Positions 16,800 through 23,699 of a DNA stretch of 24,541 nt are shown here, one piece after another. Source of the DNA: Chara braunii (taxonomy: Eukaryota; Streptophyta; Charophyceae; Charales; Characeae); NCBI GenBank assembly GCA_003427395.1, contig BFEA01000439.1, positions 210,567 to 235,107 on the forward strand, given 5' to 3'. A program made the translations under genes and the position numbers. Below the pieces are notes generated by a model. It did not search any database, had not been told where the DNA came from, and saw only the letters and a program-made list of their open reading frames with translations. Position 1 is the first letter of the stretch. Each line of letters starts with the position of its first letter.

Positions 16800-18370
16800 C
16801 TGGCATTCGAAAGCCTGTCGGGCCGCGCGGTATCGAAGGATTGAGGTGACGTCTACTGGAAAGGTGATGGCGGAGAAGATAGCGGGGTGATGAGCGTTAG
16901 TGCAGCGAGTAGAGCGCAGTGGGTGATGGGCGCTAGGGAGATGCGTCGAGGTTGGTCGGGCAGCGCTCTGCGACGGCAGTCGGAGCAACGGTGCCGCAGA
17001 CAGGCACTAGGGAGAGGCGGTGAAGAAGTCGGTTGGACCTGGCCTGGATTGTCGCCCGGGTACATTCGGAGGAGGGAGTGAACAGGGACAGGCGTTTGCG
17101 CCAGGTGCATCCGTAGCCGAATGAGAGGAGACTGTGGCTATGGTAGGACGGAGAATTGCTAACTCACTTGTTCCTCGATGAAAACGGGTGAACGGGGAGT
17201 CGTTTTAGGGGTTTATTGCTAGGGTGAGTCCGATGGTAGTGTTAGACCAGGTGATAGATTAGTAGAAATAGAGAACAGTAAGAAGGGTGACGCGCAAAGA
17301 CATCGCCGACTAAGAAAAGAAGAAGAAGGAGGAAAGTTGTTTCGCCCGATTCTTAATGGATTCAGGCAATATAAGATTCCAATCGGGGGTTTCGAGGGCG
17401 GGCGACCTCGAATCCAGGGTCAGTTCCTAGCGTTAGACTAGTAAAACAAAGGTTAGTAAAGAAAGTTAGTGAGCCGAGCTATGGTGGCGAGGAGGGGGGA
17501 ATAGGATAGGAAGATGCTTACCTCACTCAAGTCCATGATGGGATTGAGTAGCAGAAGGTCTTAGACTAACTTTTAGACAGAGCGAGTCCGTTCGTAAAGT
17601 TAGATTAAGGAAAGAGGTTGCAGAGTTTGTGCTACGGCGAGTGTGGGGTGCGCCGGGGGAGTAGTTCGTTATTGCACAAGCATGGGATGAACTTGTCCGC
17701 ATTCCGGGGAAAGGTTCATTCCGGTTTTTTTTTCTCACTTTATTAATGGATGCAGAACGAACTTACCTCATCAAGTTGAGTTGAGAGGCCGGCGTGCTGA
17801 GGCCCCGCGACGACGAAATGCAAAGTGGTACTTACTTGTGTGCGTTATGAGACAGGACGAGCTCGGCGCTGTTACGAACCAGGCACGTCGAGACAGAGGG
17901 CGCTCAGTTCGGGATGTCTGTGCTGCCTGGAGGTGGTGACGAAGGATTGTCAGAGTGACCCCCTGGCTCAGTGGGCGGTGGAAGCCAACAGTCTGCGACG
18001 TTGAACTGGGACGTGAATAGGTCGTGTGTTGCGTGCGCCATGCTGGATGGGTGAGTGTCTTCGTCTGCGCTCCGCCGCTGCCCCGCTCACGTGTTGTTGT
18101 TCAGCCTAGCCACAGTCCTCCCCCATCGACTGTCTGCCGCTGGGGTCGATCGAAGTTGGCCACACGAACAACCAGGGACATGTTTGCAAGGGAAAGCTAC
18201 GGGAAAAAGGGGGTGGAGTGAGAGCACGTACCTAGTCTTGGCGGTGACCTACAAGATCGGCGGGTTCATGCGCTTCGGCTGTTGCCGGTGATGACAACGG
18301 AATGCGGTACCAGTTGGTAGGCTGCTGGTAGATGTGTGGCAACAGTCTGAGCGTTGAGCACCAAGAAGAA
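16800..18370. other. About 1.5 kb with no recognised gene
   Basis: GC-rich and G-biased on the plus strand. Minus-strand donor-like motifs (GAG|GTAAGC or GAG|GTAAGT) occur at about 17515 and 17762, and a further minus-strand AAGTAAGT word at about 17832, each preceded on that strand by exon-like but unassignable sequence. No protein family is recognised in any frame. Confidence 0.4.
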
Positions 18371-18379
18371 GAAAAGGCT

Positions 18380-18790
18380 TCAGGGTATATATGTTAGTAG
18401 TAACTGGGGGAGTGCTCTCGCTGGTCTTTGAGTTCGGAGCTCTAGCCTTTCGTCAAGTGCAATATAGTGCATTTTTATTTTTGGACAGCCTCCGGCTATC
18501 TGACTTCTGATGCGGCAGCAGTCTGGGACTGCCAGGCCGCTGCACCTAGCCGTATGTCGACGTGCTATTTCAATGGAGTTGTTGTGTGTTGATGCCTCGG
18601 GCTGCTGTAGTTGGACCTGATAGCAGTTGTTGTCGGTGATATCGTGGGTACTGCTGTATTCCACAACGCCCTGCTGCTGCATACGGCGGTCTGAGCACAC
18701 CGCCTCTGAGAAGGTTGTCGTGTTCCTGCACAAGAAGGTTATCGCTGGGAGTTTGGATTGACCAGCGGTCTGCAGGTTTGGCACGGGCAT
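18380..18790 (-). CDS. Unassigned ORF, 136 codons
   Basis: Apart from the protease this is one of the longest ORFs not made of simple repeats. The predicted protein has no signal peptide, no clear membrane span and no motif I recognise; it is rich in Gln, Thr, Arg and Cys. It overlaps a GTTGTTG-biased segment of the plus strand, so it may be open by chance. No start context or splice evidence supports it. Confidence 0.15.
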   Translation of the reverse strand: MPVPNLQTAGQSKLPAITFLCRNTTTFSEAVCSDRRMQQQGVVEYSSTHDITDNNCYQVQLQQPEASTHNNSIEIARRHTARCSGLAVPDCCRIRSQIAGGCPKIKMHYIALDERLELRTQRPARALPQLLLTYIP

Positions 18791-18970
18791 ACGCTACGGT
18801 TGCTGTTGCCGGGAATGATTAGTGTTGTTGTTGCTGGACGCAGGCTAGGGGCGGAGGTGTGATGTGGAGGGTGAGGTTGAACTGCGAGGGAGGTGCTGCG
18901 ACGGACTGGGAAGTCGCCAGGGGATTGACGTCAACAGTTTAATTGAGGTTGACCAAGCTGCTATTTTTTT

Positions 18971-19232
18971 GGCCATCATTGCGGGGCCCTCAGGCAACTC
19001 AAGGTATCAAGGCCCTCTCACGCGAGTCTGAGTGCACCCCTCTTGTATATGAGAGTCTCGAATCTATCTTTATCTGTCCTTCTTACTTTAAGTCTAGTCC
19101 ATTAGTTCTGAGAGGAAGCCAACAGGCGGGATTGCAACCTGTAATCCGCGCCAAGACCTCTGTGGGAGGTTTGCCCCACCGATTGCGGGAGCTCTGCCGG
19201 AACTCAAGAGAAGTTATGGAGGTAGGGAACCA
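18971..19232 (-). repeat. Dispersed ~260-nt element, copy 2 (inverted relative to copy 1)
   Basis: The reverse complement matches 12655-12909 in word order across the whole length, including GGTTGCAATCCCGCC and GAGGGCCTTGATACCTTGAG. On the plus strand it lies within an open frame of 105 codons (18943-19260), whose peptide resembles the minus-strand translation of copy 1 (KALSRE, AGLQPV). SINE or coding element cannot be decided. Confidence 0.6.
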
Positions 19233-19500
19233 GGAGGTAACCTTTGCTTTCCCCCTATAAACCTAGTTATAACCTCGATCTGTACATCTCCTTATGTATT
19301 GGCTGAGTGTATTGTATGCAGCCTTACTTTGACTTTTAGTTTGACTTTCAGGACACAAATCAGACTAAGTAAAGAAACGTATGTATAATGGCAGTTTCAA
19401 TTTCTTTGTCTGTCTGAAAGCAGATTGTAATAAAGGGTTGCATCATGGGGGAAGGTTGGGAGGAAGGCAGTTTTGCTTGTGCTTGAACGAGTCTTAGAGG

Positions 19501-19533
19501 GTCAGGCATTGTTTGTAAGACGAATGGCCTGAC
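19501..19533 (+). repeat. Hairpin 1 of the array
   Basis: Stem GTCAGGC/GCCTGAC, 7 bp, bulged G at 19526. The apex has GTTTGTAAG instead of GTTTCTAAG, the only substitution inside that core among the ten. Confidence 0.75.
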
Positions 19534-19560
19534 TGCTGTGTTTTGCTCTATTTTCTGAAG

Positions 19561-19595
19561 GGCCAAGCATTGTTTCTAAGACGAATGGCTTGGTC
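19561..19595 (+). repeat. Hairpin 2 of the array
   Basis: Stem GGCCAAGC/GCTTGGTC, 8 bp with one G-U. Confidence 0.75.
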
Positions 19596-19614
19596 GCTGT
19601 GTTTATTTAATTAT

Positions 19615-19647
19615 GTCAGGCATTGTTTCTAAGATGAATGGTCTGGC
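19615..19647 (+). repeat. Hairpin 3 of the array
   Basis: Stem GTCAGGC/GTCTGGC, 7 bp with two G-U pairs; apex with GATGAAT. Confidence 0.75.
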
Positions 19648-19683
19648 TACTTATTTTGAGGGGTATAGAGCTTGAATTTTGAG

Positions 19684-19718
19684 GGTCAGACATTGTTTCT
19701 AAGATGAATCGTCTGGTC
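19684..19718 (+). repeat. Hairpin 4 of the array
   Basis: Stem GGTCAGAC/GTCTGGTC, 8 bp including G-U pairs; the base after the apex is C instead of the usual G. Confidence 0.75.
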
Positions 19719-19799
19719 ACTATTTATTTTGGGTGGTTTTTGAACAGCCTCTGGGTCTTGATCCAGGGTACTCTGTTTTTTTTAGTGCTGAAAAAAAAA

Positions 19800-19836
19800 G
19801 GGTTGAGCATTGTTTCTAAGACGAATGACTCAACTC
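19800..19836 (+). repeat. Hairpin 5 of the array
   Basis: Stem GGGTTGAG/CTCAACTC, 8 bp with one G-U. C19808 can pair with G19827, leaving A19828 bulged. Confidence 0.75.
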
Positions 19837-19878
19837 TTTTTTATTGTTTTATTCTGAGGGAGGTTCAGGCCAAAGGAC

Positions 19879-19907
19879 TAGACATTGTTTCTAAGATGAA
19901 TGGTCTA
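19879..19907 (+). repeat. Hairpin 6 of the array
   Basis: Stem TAGAC/GTCTA, 5 bp. Confidence 0.7.
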
Positions 19908-19960
19908 CGTCTGAGGCCACATGACTGTAATGAGAACAAAGGAATATGATTCTTTATAAT

Positions 19961-20035
19961 TATATATATATATATATATGACGATATATATATATATATA
20001 TGTATATATGTATATATGTATATATATATATATAT
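19961..20035. repeat. (TA)n tract between hairpins 6 and 7
   Basis: TA alternation interrupted by GACG and TGTATA; it explains the unusually long spacing at this point of the hairpin array. Confidence 0.9.
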
Positions 20036-20041
20036 GAGAAC

Positions 20042-20090
20042 AAGGCTAGCCAGACATTGTTTCTAAGATGAATGGTCTAACTATAGCCTT
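20042..20090 (+). repeat. Hairpin 7 of the array
   Basis: Inner stem AGAC/GTCT. After an internal loop an outer 7-bp stem AAGGCTA/TAGCCTT (20042-20048, 20084-20090) closes the structure. Confidence 0.75.
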
Positions 20091-20145
20091 ATCATAAATG
20101 AAGAGAGTATAACTAAGATTTATAATTGAAGGTAACATGGCCAGA

Positions 20146-20176
20146 CTGAGCATTGTTTCTAAGACGAATGGCTCAG
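20146..20176 (+). repeat. Hairpin 8 of the array
   Basis: Stem CTGAGC/GCTCAG, 6 bp, perfect. Confidence 0.75.
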
Positions 20177-20246
20177 CCCTACGATCACTTTTGAAGATTA
20201 AGTTCAAAGAAATATATATAACTTGACTATTTAAACAGTTCAGGGC

Positions 20247-20281
20247 GACTACGCATTGTTTCTAAGACGAATGGCTTAGTC
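20247..20281 (+). repeat. Hairpin 9 of the array
   Basis: Stem GACTACGC/GCTTAGTC, seven of eight positions pair. Confidence 0.75.
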
Positions 20282-20339
20282 ATGTGTCCAAAAAAGAGAG
20301 AAGTAGTTGTGCAATTTGTTCGTGTATAACTAAGGCAAA

Positions 20340-20376
20340 GAGTTGGCATTGTTTTCTAAGACGAATGGTCAAACTC
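20340..20376 (+). repeat. Hairpin 10 of the array
   Basis: Stem GAGTTGGC with GTC-A-AACTC, 8 bp with a bulged A; the apex has one extra T. Confidence 0.7.
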
Positions 20377-20586
20377 AATGTCCTATGTAAGCAGGGTTTA
20401 AGGGGTTAAATCATCGAGAGACTATGAACTATTGTTTGTCAAAGGTAAATTGGGTTGGTGAGAGTACTTACTTTTGTGGTTTGGCTTGCATGTGGCCGAG
20501 TGAGATTACTACCTAACTTGAGTTTCAGTTTAATAGGTAGTTGCTTTAGTGGCTCGCCACGTGCTAGAGCGATAGGAGTTAGATTC

Positions 20587-20660
20587 AATTCCTGCATTTT
20601 CTGTGATAAGTTTTTTTACTTAGAACAATTCTTGCATTTTCTGAGATCATTTATTATACT
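20587..20660 (+). repeat. Short direct duplication
   Basis: CAATTCCTGCATTTTCTGTG and CAATTCTTGCATTTTCTGAG, about 40 bases apart, with similar T-rich sequence after each. Confidence 0.65.
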
Positions 20661-21005
20661 TGGGCTTGTATAAATCTTGGTAAACCACTTTTTCTACGGG
20701 AAGCGCTGCCCAAATTTATGCAAATCCAAGTAGTTAATCAAATTTTGGCTTTCCAAAAGCTCAAACTTGTCTGACTTTCATACATGGCTTAGTAAAAATA
20801 TGAGAAGTCTCATTTCCTAAATGGAGTGTTGCCCAAATTTTTGCTAATTCAAGGAGTTAGACAAAATTTGACTTTGGGCAGTCAAACACTATTTTTGTTT
20901 TCATGTTTGGACTTATATAAATTCTGGAAATGCATTTTTCTTACGGGAAGCGCTGCCAAAAATTTTCTTAGTTTAGAGGAGTTAACTTATATTTTGACAG
21001 GTGGT
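20660..21005 (+). repeat. Three diverged tandem copies of a ~120-bp unit
   Basis: Each copy holds TACGGGAAGCGCTGCCCAAA or a derivative, then AATYCAAGKAGTTA and an AAATTTTGRCTTT-like segment. Key words start near 20694, 20821 and 20944. TTGG(A)CTT(A/G)TATAAAT precedes the first and third. No coding potential is seen. Confidence 0.7.
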
Positions 21006-21143
21006 GATTCTGGTAACCCATCCTGAATAGGAAGATTCTGCCAAAGACCTACCTTTTCTTTGGGCACTTGCCTAGAGGAAGACTAAGGCTTGGGTAAGTA
21101 AAGCGAATTCTGGCGGGGTCATGGCGTGAAGATTAGTCTCCAC

Positions 21144-21295
21144 GGACTTATAGTCCTAACTTGGTGAATGACCTGTCTTATGTTATGGCAGGTCGTCGTG
21201 ATCATTTGGTTCAGGACTTGGACTAGGTTCAGCTTGATCCCTTGAGGATCACCTTCTGTTATCATTGATAACAGGTCGGTTGCCGATTCGTCGGC
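21144..21295 (+). repeat. Five adjacent perfect or near-perfect hairpins
   Basis: GGACT-TAT-AGTCC (21144-21156), GACCTG..CAGGTC (21170-21194), TGATCC-CTTGA-GGATCA (21235-21251), CTGTTATC-ATT-GATAACAG (21256-21274) and GCCGA-TTCG-TCGGC (21282-21295). The loops are short and the stems are unrelated in sequence. Confidence 0.65.
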
Positions 21296-21852
21296 TTACG
21301 ACTCAATTCCAATTCACCCTCAATGCTCAACCTAAAAGGCTTTCTCCCTTGTGATTTTATTGTTTTGTTAAGGTTTCACCTGAACTTTTATTGAATGGTC
21401 ATTTAACAAAGGTACTGAGTATTTAATTATGGTTGGTTGGACAGGAGGTTAGGGCATGCATGGCTAAAGCGAGGGGTTTGACTATAGAGAGTGGTTGGGG
21501 TTGACTCCATGTAGTGCATTGACTCTTGTTTGACTCTTTGATATGATTGCATGTATGTTTTGTGATTCGGATTTTGGATTTGACTGCCTTCGATCACACA
21601 TATACATATGGTTGTGAGGAGCCCCACTGTGATTGTGAGAAGTAATCGTCACATACTTACCCCTTCTATATGTGTATTTATATTGAGTGTTCGTGTGGCC
21701 TAAGCGGGCCTCGCTTACGGATAAAAATCGGGGTTGGGGCCGAGAGAGGAAAGAAAACCCTTTTATTTTGTTATATGCTTCTTAGCGGTTTCTTAGTCGG
21801 ACGTTAGTCCTGGGCCTGGATTCGAGGTCCTTGTCCAGGACATCCCAGACCC

Positions 21853-22029
21853 TAGACTCCGCAGGGAAGGAATCTTCCCCTGCGCAGAGTCTATCTGTCC
21901 TGCCTGTCGAGACGCCCAACCTGAGGGTCAGAAGTGTCGCGAGGGCTGAACGGCATGTCCTTCAGCCGTTCAATATCGTGAAGGGTGACCCCTCACGATA
22001 TATTCCTTCGGCCATTTAATATTGCGAGG
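21853..22029 (+). repeat. Hairpin cluster with a short direct repeat
   Basis: A long stem TAGACTC+CGCAGGG with CCCTGCG+CA+GAGTCTA (21853-21893) is followed by overlapping alternatives GGCTGAA/TTCAGCC and GAACGGC/GCCGTTC (21944-21971), then ATATCGTGA/TCACGATAT (21973-22001). CCTTCAGCCGTTCAATATCG (21959) recurs in diverged form as CCTTCGGCCATTTAATATTG (22005). Confidence 0.65.
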
Positions 22030-22322
22030 CCGAAACTGCGATTACCGCGTATGACTAGCATCGCCGGTTGATGAAGGAAAGACTTGCAACCGCACAACTT
22101 TATATCAAAGTCTTGCGCACGACGTTTTCGTTGTCCTAGTGTTTAGAGTTATGAGATTAAGGGATTCATACATATGCATGTGTGTCCAGAGTCAGGATAG
22201 GCCACTGGTGCCAACCGGCAAGGCTACCTAAGGTTGTGATTTTTTAGATGTGGGGGCCCTTCGGCCTATCTTTGTTTTTTAGAGTTATTATAGTTGGAGG
22301 TTGTAGTCCGTAGCAACTGTCA

Positions 22323-22532
22323 GAGTCAAACCCCTTGACTCCTTTCCAGACCCTAGATAATGGAGCTGGTCTCCAGGGCGATAAGAGACGACTGTCACCA
22401 CAGGTACGAACCTGTGTACCACCCACTCTCCGCAGGGTGCAGAAGAGGGTGTGGTTCTCAACCGCACTAGGCGGTTGTCCAGCGTCGAGAGATTAACCCT
22501 CAAGGCGCGTGTCAGCCGACACTTGAGTGTCG
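22323..22532 (+). repeat. Further hairpins
   Basis: GAGTCAA-ACCCC-TTGACTC (22323-22341), CACAGGT-ACGA-ACCTGTG (22399-22416, T-arm-like), CAACCGC-ACTAG-GCGGTTG (22459-22477). GTGTC-AGCC-GACAC (22509-22522) overlaps CGACACT-TG-AGTGTCG (22517-22532). Confidence 0.65.
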
Positions 22533-22537
22533 AATGC

Positions 22538-22705
22538 GTCCCGCGCGCGACGCGTATTCCATTTCCGCATGAGTATGGGTACTACATGACACGCTATCAT
22601 TGCGACCGCTTGCGTACACTTGCATTTCGAGTCGATATGAGTAGGCCTTATGCCCACGGTGTCTTATACTAAGTCCCGCGCGCGACGCGTATTCGATTTC
22701 CGCAT
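22538..22705 (+). repeat. 33-bp direct repeat pair
   Basis: The 33 bases at 22538-22570 (starting GTCCCGCGCGCGACGCGTAT) recur at 22673-22705 with one mismatch, 135 bases apart. The intervening sequence is not otherwise repeated. Confidence 0.8.
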
Positions 22706-23660
22706 CGGAAAGTTATGAGACGGTCGCTAAAGGTCGAGGAGTGTTGTCCCGTTGTTTGTCCGCATTGTTTACGTATGTGTGTGTATATGTGTGTGTATGT
22801 GTGTGTGTTTATTTCTGTGTTTGCTAGAGTAGTGTGCGCGTGGTGAGTGGGATACGTCCTAGTCGACTGACGCCGGACCGCGCTTGGGACTTCAGCCCCC
22901 CAAGATGGGGGTTCGCGTGCGGGTTCGATAAAAGGCGTAATACCGCACGTACCCCCTATGCTACAGTGAACGAGAAACGCCCTCGGCTGGTCCACCTCTG
23001 CGATTGCAGCTGATCAGCTTTCGTACTGTGGACTGGTAGCTCAGCGGGGATAGGCCCACCGAAGGAAGGTGACAACTCCCGTAAGGTGGAGGTAAGTTGT
23101 GCCTCGTGTAGGCCCTGTCCTGTCGTAGGGGCTCGCAAGAGGTATGGCTTGCGCACTCGGCCGGAGCGGCTTGCGGAAGCTCCATGTATATTCGCGACAA
23201 GGATTTAAACCTACTCCTGCGTGACGCGGCCGAGAGGATCCTGCGCTGCCTTGTGAGGTGCCGGACCGATGCGCTCGACACATGCCTTTCCATATGTCGC
23301 CAAACACAATCTTTCTGTGTGTGCACAAGGTAGGGTCTTTATCTTCCTTGTGACACATCCCGCTTGAGGCTGAGCCCGTTCGCGGAGTAAGTTAGTCTTT
23401 ATAAAATAAAGAAAAATATAACCAAATTGAAAGTTAAAGAGAAGGTAACTAGACCCTATGGCTTTGGCGTCTTCGGCCGACCTCGTATTGTTTATGACTA
23501 TCAACTACCTCACAGTGCTACACATTCTCTAACTCGTTTGCATTTGGCTCGGATTCTCGCCAGGAGCGAGGTTGCCGAGGTGAGCGCCCTAACGGGATTT
23601 GCCCCATCAGCACGTCATGTTGATCAAGGACGCACCAAGCGTGAACTTTAAAAAAAGTAC
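22706..23660. other. No recognised gene
   Basis: GT-rich stretch near 22775-22820. A tRNA A-box-like word GGTAGCTCAGCGGGGATAGG lies near 23036-23055, but no matching B-box is seen. CGCAAG-AGGTATGG-CTTGCG is a hairpin near 23133. Overlapping ORFs of about 100 codons on the minus strand have no recognisable features. Confidence 0.4.
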
Positions 23661-23662
23661 AA

Positions 23663-23686
23663 CAAATACCGTTGTAAGGGTGTTTG
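23663..23686. repeat. Third TACCCTT-family palindrome (imperfect)
   Basis: CAAATACCGTT-GT-AAGGGTGTTTG has one G-G mismatch and one T-G pair. The core and the GT centre match 12604-12629. Confidence 0.6.
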
Positions 23687-23699
23687 CTACGACAATAGG

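Larger units (their letters stand above)
19501..20376 (+). ncRNA. Array of ten hairpins with conserved apex and covarying stems
   Basis: Ten copies of an apical sequence ATTGTTTCTAAGAYGAAT occur about 53-117 bases apart (172 where a TA tract lies between). Each is flanked by a 4-8 bp stem that differs between copies yet stays complementary: CAGGC/GCCTG, CCAAGC/GCTTGG, CAGAC/GTCTG, GTTGAG/CTCAAC, CTGAGC/GCTCAG, GACTA/TAGTC, GAGTT/AACTC. One or two unpaired bases usually follow the apex on the 3' side. ATT/AAT at the base of the apex can extend the stem, and the variable Y would face G (G-C or G-U). Spacers are mostly unrelated. This suggests a structured transcript or protein-bound cruciforms; the strand is assumed from the G-U pairs, which fit RNA of the plus strand. 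No known RNA family is recognised. Confidence 0.7.

Noticed and set aside
16378-16806. 142-codon minus-strand ORF across the MITE right end and U6 locus
   Set aside because: It runs through T-run and TA-repeat sequence (Lys and Tyr/Ile runs) and overlaps the U6-like RNA, so it is a chance frame.
19501-20376. CRISPR array
   Set aside because: Spacing is irregular, the repeat arms differ between copies, no cas genes are present and the context is eukaryotic; the repeated part is a hairpin apex rather than a uniform direct repeat.
19501-20376. Hammerhead ribozymes or C/D-box snoRNAs
   Set aside because: The CUGAUGA and GAAA core of hammerheads is absent, and there is no paired RUGAUGA and CUGA box arrangement.
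23036-23110. tRNA gene suggested by GGTAGCTCAGCGGGGATAGG
   Set aside because: No acceptor stem, anticodon arm or B-box could be placed downstream.
22961-23358. Overlapping minus-strand ORFs of 105 and 121 codons
   Set aside because: They occupy different frames of the same GC-rich stretch; neither has recognisable motifs or hydrophobic segments.
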